64,000 bases of DNA, from contig NZ_MKSQ01000019.1 in NCBI RefSeq assembly GCF_001898115.1, positions 24,047-88,046 on the forward strand. Direction: 5' to 3'. A model generated the notes under the pieces. It saw nothing but the letters and a program-made list of their open reading frames with translations. It ran no database searches and was not told the origin of the DNA. Of the stretch, positions 15,636 through 22,320 are shown in pieces (positions within the stretch are counted from its first letter, which is position 1; every line of letters starts with the position of its first letter). The position numbers were made by a program, and so were the translations under genes. Origin of the DNA: Allobosea sp. 67-29 (GTDB taxonomy: Bacteria > Pseudomonadota > Alphaproteobacteria > Rhizobiales > Beijerinckiaceae).

Positions 15636-16069
15636 CGCTCGATCTCGCCCTGGCGCGGAAGGCGAAGCGTACCGGCCTCACCGGCCACGAGCTGGGCCGC
15701 AAGCTTGGCGTCTCGCATGGCGAGGCCAATACTCTTGCCGATGTCGGCCGGAAGCTTGCCCGCATCGACGGCTATGCCCTGACCGCGGGCGAGATCCTGG
15801 TCATGAAGATCATCGCCGCCGCGACCCGCGAGGGCCTGTCGAACGGGGCGACGAAATCGCCGGAATCCCGCTGCGTTTCCACCAAGGCGGGAAAGTCGCG
15901 TGGTTGGTGTGCCGCGACCGTCGGCAAGCGCCTGTTCGTCAGCCGTCATAACCGGGTCACCGGGCGCGCCGAGCGCGGCCTCGGCTTCGTCGAGCTCGCC
16001 GGCAATGGCTATGTCTGGCTGACCCCGGCGGGCTGGGCTGTGATCCACGCCATGGAGTCCGGCCGATGA
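15632..16069 (+). CDS. Hypothetical phage protein
   Basis: A 145-residue protein. The N-terminal third looks like a short helix-turn-helix (RTGLTGHELGRKLGVSHGEA). The C-terminal part is beta-rich and ends with LAGNGYVWLTPAGWAVIHAM, a pattern seen in winged-helix wings. Two isolated cysteines are present. Its start overlaps the methyltransferase stop by 4 bases. Function not recognised. Confidence 0.6.
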   Translation: MTLDLALARKAKRTGLTGHELGRKLGVSHGEANTLADVGRKLARIDGYALTAGEILVMKIIAAATREGLSNGATKSPESRCVSTKAGKSRGWCAATVGKRLFVSRHNRVTGRAERGLGFVELAGNGYVWLTPAGWAVIHAMESGR

Positions 16070-16344
16070 GCGTCCCCGTCGACGAACACGACCAGGCGCT
16101 GCTCGAGGCCGTGGTCCGCGGCGAGGCCTACCAGGGTGCCCTGCAGCGATATGCACATGGCAACGGCAGCTCGGACGGCGTTGCCCGCACGCTGCTGCGG
16201 GAAGCCCGGTTCTGGCATCAGCGCCAGGCGTTGCGCGCCGCGCTCCATGCCTTGCGGTCCTACGAAAACGGCAATGCCTCGCCTGACCTGGCGAAGGCGA
16301 TCGCCGACATCTGCGAGATCGAACTGAAGGGAGGCGCGACGTGA
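16066..16344 (+). CDS. Small helical hypothetical protein
   Basis: A 92-residue, alanine-rich helical protein (EHDQALLEAVVRGEAYQGAL, then RFWHQRQALRAALHALRSYE). It overlaps both neighbours by 4 bases. No family or function is recognised. Confidence 0.6.
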   Translation: MSVPVDEHDQALLEAVVRGEAYQGALQRYAHGNGSSDGVARTLLREARFWHQRQALRAALHALRSYENGNASPDLAKAIADICEIELKGGAT

Positions 16345-16733
16345 TTGTCGATCGCGAAGACATGGAGCGCAAGCTCGCTCCAAGCCGTGCGGCGCTCGCC
16401 TCGCGGGCCAGCGCCCCTGGCGCCGCCGGTCTCCGGGCGCGCGTTGGCTTGGCCACAACGGCGCTGGACGACTGGTATGCCGATGAGATCGCGCGCGGCA
16501 GCAGCCAAGCCGAGATTTCGACGGCGCTGGTGTCGCGTCTCGGCGAGATCGTCGGTGTGACCCTCGCCAGCTTCCGGGCGGAGAGCCCTAAAGGGCTGGA
16601 GCACGTTGCGGCCGTCCGGGCTTCCCTGGTCGAGCTGCTCGAGATCTCCATCAACAAAACGCTGGCGGCCATCGACGCGATGTCGACGGAAGAGCTCGCC
16701 CAGCATTCCTACGCAATCCACCAGGAGCAGTGA
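16341..16733 (+). CDS. Helical hypothetical protein
   Basis: A 130-residue protein starting at GTG 16,341, inside a GTGA junction with the previous gene. It is nearly all alpha-helical, including [20 protein letters not shown] and [20 protein letters not shown]. It lies directly before the GapR-like gene, with only one base between its stop and that ATG. Unknown function. Confidence 0.6.
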   Translation: MIVDREDMERKLAPSRAALASRASAPGAAGLRARVGLATTALDDWYADEIARGSSQAEISTALVSRLGEIVGVTLASFRAESPKGLEHVAAVRASLVELLEISINKTLAAIDAMSTEELAQHSYAIHQEQ

Positions 16734-16734
16734 C

Positions 16735-16977
16735 ATGGACGACCCGGTTCAGGGCGATCAGCTGAAGAGCATCGTCGAGCGCATCGAGCGCCTCGAGGAG
16801 GAAAAGAAGACGATCGCCGACGACATCAAGGAGGTCTACGCCGAGGCCAAAGGCATCGGCTACGACGTCAAGGTGCTGCGCAAGGTGATCGCGATGCGGA
16901 AACGCGATCTCGACGAGCGCAAGGAGGAAGAGGCGATCATGGACCTCTACCTCCAGGCCGTCGGAGAGACGGCATGA
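16735..16977 (+). CDS. GapR-family (DUF2312) nucleoid protein homologue
   Basis: An 80-residue protein that matches the DUF2312/GapR family over its whole length: [20 protein letters not shown], then [20 protein letters not shown], then [13 protein letters not shown]. Host GapR in alphaproteobacteria is a tetrameric protein that clamps overtwisted DNA ahead of replication and transcription. A phage copy could act on its own DNA topology or compete with the host protein; that is inference. The coiled-coil N terminus and conserved YDVK segment are intact. Confidence 0.88.
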   Translation: MDDPVQGDQLKSIVERIERLEEEKKTIADDIKEVYAEAKGIGYDVKVLRKVIAMRKRDLDERKEEEAIMDLYLQAVGETA

Positions 16978-17255
16978 CGGACGGCGACCGCGCACTCGAC
17001 TTCGACGCGGTCAGCCGCGAGCTCGCCGCGCTCGGCATCCATCGGGTCGACGGCGAGCCGTTCACCGAGCGGCAGGTCCGCCGGCTCGCCGACGACCACA
17101 AGCTGCCGTTCTTCAAGGCGCCGCATGGTCGCCGGCTAATCATGCGCAGCGCGCTGATGGAAACCGTCGCGGCGTGGCAGGTCAACGCCCGCCGCGAGAT
17201 GTCCAATGCCCGGGCCGAAGTGGAACGGGCGCGCCGTCCGAAGGGGAGGGCGTGA
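16974..17255 (+). CDS. Helix-turn-helix (MerR/excisionase-like) protein
   Basis: A 93-residue basic protein. Residues about 10-65 have a winged-helix pattern ([20 protein letters not shown], then [20 protein letters not shown]), with [11 protein letters not shown] as a possible wing. The C terminus is a basic helix. Excisionases and small DNA-binding adaptors look like this, but there is no integrase nearby to support excisionase. The start overlaps the GapR-like stop by 4 bases. Confidence 0.6.
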   Translation: MTDGDRALDFDAVSRELAALGIHRVDGEPFTERQVRRLADDHKLPFFKAPHGRRLIMRSALMETVAAWQVNARREMSNARAEVERARRPKGRA

Positions 17256-17536
17256 TGCACCCGATGACGATGTCCGGCATCTCGGATCACGAGCGTGACT
17301 GCCTGCAGCACGCCCTGGGGCTGAACCGCGCTCGCAACCCCTATCGCAACATGTTCATGGCCGAGCCCGGCTCGCCTGACGATCTCGTCTTCCAGGAGCT
17401 GCAGCGTCGCGGCCTCGCCCGGCTGCACAGTGGGCCGCGCCCCGGCCTTTACCCCGACAACAGCTGGCGCGTCACCGAGGCCGGAGCCCGTGCCGCCGGT
17501 GCCACCCCCGACCAGGCCAGGAGGATCGCAGCATGA
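17255..17536 (+). CDS. Small hypothetical phage protein
   Basis: A 93-residue protein. It begins in a TGATG junction and ends overlapping the next gene. It contains ISDHERDCLQHALGLNRARN and a later WRVTEAGARAA segment resembling the winged part of a small helix-turn-helix protein. No family is recognised. Confidence 0.6.
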   Translation: MHPMTMSGISDHERDCLQHALGLNRARNPYRNMFMAEPGSPDDLVFQELQRRGLARLHSGPRPGLYPDNSWRVTEAGARAAGATPDQARRIAA

Positions 17537-17913
17537 CACAGACGACGGAGGAGGCGGCCGTGGCCACCGAGGATGACGGCTGGGATTGGTGCGTCGTCGA
17601 GATCTTTGGGCATCGCCGCCATGTCGGCCGCGTCCGCGAGGAGGAGCGCTTCGGGACCAAGATGCTGCGCATCGACATCCCGAAGGTTGATTACGAGACG
17701 CAGGCCATCACCGGTTTCAGCAGCCACTACTACGGCGGTGCCTCAATCTTCTCGATGACGCCGACGGACGAGACCTCCGCCATCCGCGTCAACCGCGGCT
17801 ATGCGCCGCCGTCGCGCACCGCCCTGCCGGCTCCGGCCGAGTCTCCCGACGAAGACCAGGATGACGATTTCCTCGCCGATGACGACGAGGAGGACAACGA
17901 TGTCGACGGTTGA
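17533..17913 (+). CDS. Acidic-tailed hypothetical phage protein
   Basis: A 126-residue protein with a compact beta-rich core (WDWCVVEIFGHRRHVGRVRE, then MLRIDIP and the aromatic SSHYYGGASIF) and a highly acidic C-terminal tail of about 25 residues (DEDQDDDFLADDDEEDNDVD). Similar short proteins recur in alphaproteobacterial prophages without a known role. An acidic tail could mimic DNA, which is speculation. The end overlaps the next gene by 14 bases. Confidence 0.65.
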   Translation: MTQTTEEAAVATEDDGWDWCVVEIFGHRRHVGRVREEERFGTKMLRIDIPKVDYETQAITGFSSHYYGGASIFSMTPTDETSAIRVNRGYAPPSRTALPAPAESPDEDQDDDFLADDDEEDNDVDG

Positions 17914-18166
17914 TCGCAGCCAACACGTCATGGAGGCGGTATCGCGCGATCTGCGCCGTATCGCCGGTGTCGTCGACGAGGAGATCCGCGAAGCGGCCGG
18001 CGAGCCCGTCGCGTTCACGCTGTTCGTCTGGACCAAGGGCCGCTGCAGCTACATCAGCTCCGCAACCGAGCGGGGCGAGATCATCACCGTGCTCGGGGCG
18101 ATGATCGCACGCTGGAAGGCGGGCGAGGCGGATATCCCGGCGCACCTGGCGAGGCCGGACCAATGA
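17900..18166 (+). CDS. Small hypothetical phage protein
   Basis: An 88-residue protein: a helical start (QHVMEAVSRDLRRIAGVVDE), a beta hairpin (PVAFTLFVWTKGRCSYISSA) and a final helix (IITVLGAMIARWKAGEADIP). It overlaps both neighbours. Function not recognised, but the fold pattern is consistent with a genuine conserved phage protein. Confidence 0.65.
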   Translation: MSTVDRSQHVMEAVSRDLRRIAGVVDEEIREAAGEPVAFTLFVWTKGRCSYISSATERGEIITVLGAMIARWKAGEADIPAHLARPDQ

Positions 18167-18342
18167 TGCCGCTCTTTCAGGCCGGCGCCGCCGTTTTCGG
18201 CGTGTTCGGAGCGCTGGAAGGCGTCCGGGCAGTCTCCCTGTTCCGGGATCGTAACCCCCAGGCCTCATCCGCCGCGGGCGCTGCAGCACTCCTGCTGAGC
18301 CTGGGCCTGATCTTCATCGTGATGGCGCGCATCGATGGGTGA
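18163..18342 (+). CDS. Small two-helix membrane protein (59 aa)
   Basis: A 59-residue protein with two hydrophobic segments: LFQAGAAVFGVFGALEGV and SAAGAAALLLSLGLIFIVMA. A short positively charged loop (FRDRN) lies between them. The ATG overlaps the stop of the preceding gene by 4 bases and the stop lies 8 bases into the next gene, so it fits the coupled operon. A holin-like or exclusion role is possible but unproven. Confidence 0.6.
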   Translation: MMPLFQAGAAVFGVFGALEGVRAVSLFRDRNPQASSAAGAAALLLSLGLIFIVMARIDG

Positions 18343-19318
18343 GAATTCCGCGATCGAGTGGTGCGACCACACCTTCAACCCCTGGGAGGGCTGCCAGAAG
18401 GTCGGCCCGGGTTGCGACCACTGCTATGCCGAGACCCGCAATCGCCGCTTCGCCGGCGTTGCCAACTGGGGGCCGCACGCTCCGCGGCGCCGGACCTCGG
18501 CCTCGAACTGGGCCCAGCCGCGGATCTGGAACCGGAAGGCGCAGGCCTTTCGAGCGAAGCATGGCCATTGGCCGCGGGTGTTCTGCGCCTCGCTGGCGGA
18601 TGTGTTCGACAGCGCCGTCGACCCGACCTGGCGCCGCCAGCTCTGGGAGCTGATCCGCGATACCCCGGATCTGCGCTGGATCTTGCTCACCAAGCGAGTC
18701 GGCAACATCGCCGGCAAGCTGCCGTTCGGCTGGCTCGATGGAGCTTTCGACCATGTCGGGCTGATGATCACGGTCGTCGACCAGGACGAGGCCGATCGTG
18801 ACATCCCCAAACTGCTCAACGTTCCGATCGCAGGCCGGCAGTGGTTCGGCGTCAGCCACGAGCCGGCGCTCGGCGCGATCCGCTGGAGCGGGGTGTCGTC
18901 GGACGGCAAGCGGATGTGGAACTGGCTGACCGGGGAGAGCGGGACCATGTATCCCGATGGCCCGGATTTCGATCATGGCCCGCGGCTGTCCTGGATCATC
19001 TATGGCGGCGAGAGCGGGGCTGACGCTCGCCCGTCGCATCCGGACTGGGCTCGCGCCGACCGCGATCTCTGCGCTGAGACCGGCACCGCCTTCATGCTGA
19101 AGCAGTGGGGGGAGTATGGGCCCTGCGAACTTCATCCCCCGGGCACGGCCGAATGCTCGGTCGTAACCTCCACAGGACGTCATCTGGTCGGCCAGGACGC
19201 CGTCTGGGGTGATCCCAGTGATGAGCGGGCCGAGATCATAGCGCGCTTCGGCAAGACCAAAGCCGGGCGCCTTCTCGACGGCCGCGAGCATCTCGAATTC
19301 CCGGAGGCGCTTTCATGA
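18335..19318 (+). CDS. Phage Gp37/Gp68-family protein (DUF5131), radical-SAM-like
   Basis: A 327-residue protein of the Gp37/Gp68 (DUF5131) family found in many actinobacterial and proteobacterial phages. The N terminus carries IEWCDHTFNPWEGC, then GPGCDHCYAE, giving the family's cysteine cluster, including CxxC immediately before YAE. This resembles radical-SAM iron-sulfur sites and anchors the family. Other conserved marks are LLTKR (residue about 120), and WIIYGGESG near residue 230. The reaction is not established for the family. It overlaps the small membrane gene upstream by 8 bases. Confidence 0.85.
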   Translation: MGENSAIEWCDHTFNPWEGCQKVGPGCDHCYAETRNRRFAGVANWGPHAPRRRTSASNWAQPRIWNRKAQAFRAKHGHWPRVFCASLADVFDSAVDPTWRRQLWELIRDTPDLRWILLTKRVGNIAGKLPFGWLDGAFDHVGLMITVVDQDEADRDIPKLLNVPIAGRQWFGVSHEPALGAIRWSGVSSDGKRMWNWLTGESGTMYPDGPDFDHGPRLSWIIYGGESGADARPSHPDWARADRDLCAETGTAFMLKQWGEYGPCELHPPGTAECSVVTSTGRHLVGQDAVWGDPSDERAEIIARFGKTKAGRLLDGREHLEFPEALS

Positions 19319-19329
19319 GGCGCCAACTC

Positions 19330-19596
19330 TTAGTGCCGAGGCAGTCCGTTCGCCCGGAGAACCTCAACTTGGCCGAGGGCGTGAACGACCAGCCCCAGGG
19401 CGGCATCGATCACCGCGTCCGAGACGTCCGGAGCAACATTAACGAGCAGCGCGCGGAGCGCCTTGTCGCTGTCCGGCACTCGGTCAGCCATGCCCAACAC
19501 CTGCATCGCAAGCGCCGCGACCGATGTGGCGAGTGCGACGCTCGATACTTCGACAGCTCGCTGTTCCCAGCCTTCAGGCATCGAATCATTGGACAT
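19330..19596 (-). CDS. Hypothetical protein on the opposite strand
   Basis: An 88-residue acidic, alanine/valine-rich protein (VEVSSVALATSVAALAMQVL, then DSDKALRALLVNVAPDVSDA). Its composition looks like a real helical protein, while the rightward alternative across the same bases (19,315-19,629) is Arg/His-rich and looks like an antisense shadow. It fills the only sizeable gap in the rightward run and is read against it. No strong ribosome-binding site is visible. Confidence 0.45.
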   Translation of the reverse strand: MSNDSMPEGWEQRAVEVSSVALATSVAALAMQVLGMADRVPDSDKALRALLVNVAPDVSDAVIDAALGLVVHALGQVEVLRANGLPRH

Positions 19597-19625
19597 GCCG
19601 GCATCATGAACAGGAGAGCCCGGGC

Positions 19626-20126
19626 ATGAAAGCCCTTACCGTGTGGCAGCCCTGGGCCTCGCTGATTGCCATCAAGGCGAAGCCTTTCGAGTTCCGCGGG
19701 TGGCTGCCGCCGCCGGCGATCGTCGGTCAGCGCATCGCGATCCACGCCGGGGCTCGGCCGGTGCGGGGCTCGGAGGTCCGTGCCCTGCTGCTGGCGCTGA
19801 AGGGCGATGCCAGGATGACCAATCCCTGTCTCAACGCCGAGATCGCCATCCCGGCGCTGGAGCAGATCCTGGCCTCGCTGTCGAAGTCGCCGGATACCCT
19901 GTTCGGCACAGCCAGCGAGCGTTCGATCCCGCTTTCTCATGTCGTCTGCACTGCCGTCGTCGGCCGGCCGCGCCGCGGCGACGACATCGCGGGAGAGTTC
20001 GGCGCCGGCAACGATTCCGACCGCGACGGCACCTTCAACTGGGGCTGGCCGATGCTCGACGTCCAGCCGCTGGAGCCGCCGATCCCGGCGAAAGGCGCGC
20101 AAGGGCTATGGGAGTGCAGGCTATGA
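19626..20126 (+). CDS. ASCH/PUA-like domain protein
   Basis: A 166-residue protein. It begins MKALTVWQPWASLIAIKAKP, which matches the ASCH-domain opening (short strand, then QPWAxLI), and continues EFRGWLPPPAIVGQRIAIHA, the strand that usually follows in this PUA-like fold. ASCH proteins bind RNA or act on modified nucleosides; the phage role is unknown. The C-terminal part (FNWGWPMLDVQPLEPPIPAK, then GLWEC) also fits members of the family. It overlaps the next gene by 4 bases. Confidence 0.78.
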   Translation: MKALTVWQPWASLIAIKAKPFEFRGWLPPPAIVGQRIAIHAGARPVRGSEVRALLLALKGDARMTNPCLNAEIAIPALEQILASLSKSPDTLFGTASERSIPLSHVVCTAVVGRPRRGDDIAGEFGAGNDSDRDGTFNWGWPMLDVQPLEPPIPAKGAQGLWECRL

Positions 20127-20395
20127 TGACTGCCGGAGAGCGCTTCCGCCCGGCCTGGCGCGACCTCAGGCCCGGCGACCCATGGACATTCATCACGTCC
20201 GATCCGATCCGCATGGGTATTCGGGGTGGCATGCATGCCGAGGCGGGCAGCATCATCGAATGGCTGCCGGGTGACGGCCTGCCGCTGCTGTTCCGCGTCG
20301 ACGAGATCGCGTGGTCCGATATCCGCCGGAAGCGCCTCGCCTATAGCTGCACGCATATCGCCCAGCCGCCTGTTTTCGAGGGGCGAGAGCCATGA
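20123..20395 (+). CDS. Small hypothetical phage protein
   Basis: A 90-residue protein with a beta-rich core (DPWTFITSDPIRMGIRGGMH, then IIEWLPGDGLPLLFRVDEIA), suggesting a small barrel. It is coupled to the ASCH-domain gene upstream and the DUF1643 gene downstream. Function not recognised. Confidence 0.6.
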   Translation: MMTAGERFRPAWRDLRPGDPWTFITSDPIRMGIRGGMHAEAGSIIEWLPGDGLPLLFRVDEIAWSDIRRKRLAYSCTHIAQPPVFEGREP

Positions 20396-20913
20396 CGCTG
20401 TTCCCCGCCACACCTCCCGCCGGGTCGGCTGTGACCTCGCCTTGCGGACGGTACCGCTACCTCGCCGTTCGTGAATTCGGCGGGCCCGGCCCGGTGATCT
20501 CGATCGGGTTGGTCAACCCGTCGACGGCCGATGGCGAGCAGAACGACGCCACGATGCGCCGGATGGTCGGCTTCGCCCGCCGCATGGATGCCAGCCGGCT
20601 GCTGGTCTGGAACAAGTTCGCCTGGCGCGATCGCGATGTCCGCGCGCTACGCGGAGTCGGTGATCCGATCGGTCCGGAGAACGACCGCTACATCGAGCAG
20701 GCTCTGCGGGAATCGGAGATCCGGGTCGTCGCCTGGGGGCCGCTGGCGAAGCTACCTGCGCGGCTGCACGGCCGCTGGCGCGAGGCCTGTGCGATCGCCG
20801 ATCGGATCGGCGCCGAGCTGCAGTGCTGGGGCAGGGCCGGGGACGGCCATCCCCTGCACCCGCTGATGCTGCCTTACGAACTGCCGCTGAAACTCTGGGA
20901 GCGCCCGCTGTGA
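20392..20913 (+). CDS. DUF1643 family protein
   Basis: A 173-residue protein matching DUF1643: CGRYRYLAVREFG, then the signature GLVNPSTADGEQNDATMRRM, then LLVWNKFAWRDRDV and VAWGPLAKLP. The Asn-Pro-Ser-Thr-Ala motif and Trp-Gly are the best conserved positions of the family. The biochemical role is not known; the family is common in phages and mobile elements and related to uracil-DNA-glycosylase-like folds only by suggestion. It overlaps the next start (GTG 20,910) by 4 bases. Confidence 0.85.
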   Translation: MTLFPATPPAGSAVTSPCGRYRYLAVREFGGPGPVISIGLVNPSTADGEQNDATMRRMVGFARRMDASRLLVWNKFAWRDRDVRALRGVGDPIGPENDRYIEQALRESEIRVVAWGPLAKLPARLHGRWREACAIADRIGAELQCWGRAGDGHPLHPLMLPYELPLKLWERPL

Positions 20914-21161
20914 AGAACAAGCTGTCAGACCTCAACGATCATCTCTTCGCGCAGCTCGAGCGTCTCGGCGAGGAGGGGCTGACGCCCGATCAGATCGCCA
21001 GCGAGGTGAAGCGCGCGGAAGCGATCGTCCAGGTCTCCGGTCAGATCGTCAGCAACGCCGCTCTGCAGGTAAAGGCGGCATCGCTCATGGCCGAGCACGG
21101 CTCGAAGATCGGGCCCTATATGCCGGCGATCGAAGGCCGTGGCCTCAAGGCGATCCCATGA
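20910..21161 (+). CDS. Small helical phage protein
   Basis: An 83-residue protein starting at GTG 20,910 within a GTGA junction. It reads LSDLNDHLFAQLERLGEEGL and continues with a helical EVKRAEAIVQVSGQIVSNAA. This pattern recurs in short uncharacterised prophage proteins that precede HNH genes. No function assigned. Confidence 0.65.
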   Translation: MKNKLSDLNDHLFAQLERLGEEGLTPDQIASEVKRAEAIVQVSGQIVSNAALQVKAASLMAEHGSKIGPYMPAIEGRGLKAIP

Positions 21162-22018
21162 AGCGCCGGGTCATCCCCTACAGCGACGAGGAGATGGCCT
21201 GGCTCGAGGCCACCCGGATGATGGTGATCTCCGATTATCACAGCGGTTTCGTCACCGCTTTCGACAGGCCCGATGTTCGCATGGAGCACCTCCATGCCTT
21301 GCGGAAGCGCAAGGGCTGGAAGGTCGGCCGGGCCGGAGGCCGCTATGCCGGGCGGCTGCGGCTGTTCAATGCTGAGGAGGTTGCCTGGCTACGGGCCAAC
21401 GCCACCCTGCCACACGAGGAGTATTATCGCGGGTTCCGCGCGGCTTTCGGCCGGGAGGACGTTTCTCCTGCCCAGGTCAGGGCGGCGCGGAAGCGCCAGC
21501 GCTGGAAGACCGGGCGTACGGGCCGGTTCGAGAAAGGCCAGGCGCCGCGGAACAAGGGCAAGCGCTGCGCGCCGGGTACCGGCGGGCTTCATCCGAACGC
21601 CGTCCGGACGCACTTCAAGAAGGGGCAGCGGCCTCACACCTATCGCGGGCCCGGGCATGAGCGCATCGACGAACAGGACGGCTACGTCATCCTGATCGTC
21701 GAGGAACGCAACCCCTGGACCGGCGCCGCGACCAGGCAGGTCCACAAGCATCGCTGGCTTTGGGAGAAGGCCAACGGCCCGCTGCCGGAAGGCTTCGTCC
21801 TGAAATGCCTCGACGGCGACAAGACCAACACCGATCCGTCGAACTGGGAGGCGGTGCCGCGCGCCGTCCTCGCCCGCCTCAACGGTGGTCGGCACAAGAC
21901 CTTCCTCGCCTTCGACGACGCGCCTGCCGAGCTGAAGCCGACGCTGCTGGCCAGGGCGAAGCTGCAGCACAAGCTCAGCACCCTCAAACGCCGCACTGAG
22001 AAGGAATCGCAGCGATGA
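21158..22018 (+). CDS. HNH endonuclease with duplicated N-terminal DNA-binding unit
   Basis: A 286-residue protein. The nuclease part (residues about 190-240) has the phage HNH layout: VHKHRWLWEKANGPLPEGFV, then LKCLDGDKTNTDPSNWEAV, with the catalytic His, the metal-binding Asp and Asn in their usual order. The N-terminal 130 residues hold two copies of a roughly 55-residue unit: SDEEMAWLEATRMMVISDYH and NAEEVAWLRANATLPHEEYY, each followed by GFxxAFxRxDV and RKRxxWKxGR. These probably bind DNA. Such enzymes can be homing endonucleases or nickases used in phage packaging or competition. Coupled to both neighbours. Confidence 0.85.
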   Translation: MKRRVIPYSDEEMAWLEATRMMVISDYHSGFVTAFDRPDVRMEHLHALRKRKGWKVGRAGGRYAGRLRLFNAEEVAWLRANATLPHEEYYRGFRAAFGREDVSPAQVRAARKRQRWKTGRTGRFEKGQAPRNKGKRCAPGTGGLHPNAVRTHFKKGQRPHTYRGPGHERIDEQDGYVILIVEERNPWTGAATRQVHKHRWLWEKANGPLPEGFVLKCLDGDKTNTDPSNWEAVPRAVLARLNGGRHKTFLAFDDAPAELKPTLLARAKLQHKLSTLKRRTEKESQR

Positions 22019-22320
22019 CGACCTATGGCATCGGCCAGATGGCCGCGGAATTCGGCCTGACCCTGCGGGCCCTGCGCTTCTACGAACAGCGCGGCCTGAT
22101 CAAGCCGACGCGCAAGGGCCGCGAACGCCTGTACTCCGACGCCGATCGGGAGCGGATCCGCAGAATCGTCGAGCTCACAGGTCTGGGCTTCAGCCTGCGC
22201 GAGATCCAGGCCGGGCAATTCGACCGAGAGAGGCTCCAGCAGCAGCTCGAGCACATGCGCCGGCAGCGCTCCGATATCGATGGAGCCATCGCCGAGCTCG
22301 AACGGAGGATCGTGGCGTGA
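22015..22320 (+). CDS. MerR-family helix-turn-helix regulator
   Basis: A 101-residue protein with a full MerR DNA-binding domain: YGIGQMAAEFGLTLRALRFY, the classic turn EQRGLIKP, the wing RKGRERLYSDADRERIRRIV and the dimerisation helix (RERLQQQLEHMRRQRSDIDG). No effector-binding domain or metal-binding cysteines follow. It may respond to another signal or act as a simple DNA-bending regulator. It is coupled to its neighbours by 4-base overlaps. Confidence 0.85.
   Translation: MTTYGIGQMAAEFGLTLRALRFYEQRGLIKPTRKGRERLYSDADRERIRRIVELTGLGFSLREIQAGQFDRERLQQQLEHMRRQRSDIDGAIAELERRIVA

Noticed and set aside
19315..19629. Rightward 104-codon frame with 4-base overlaps to both neighbours
   Set aside because: Despite the tidy junctions, its Arg/His-rich composition looks antisense to the more protein-like leftward gene at 19,330-19,596. 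Left as an alternative.
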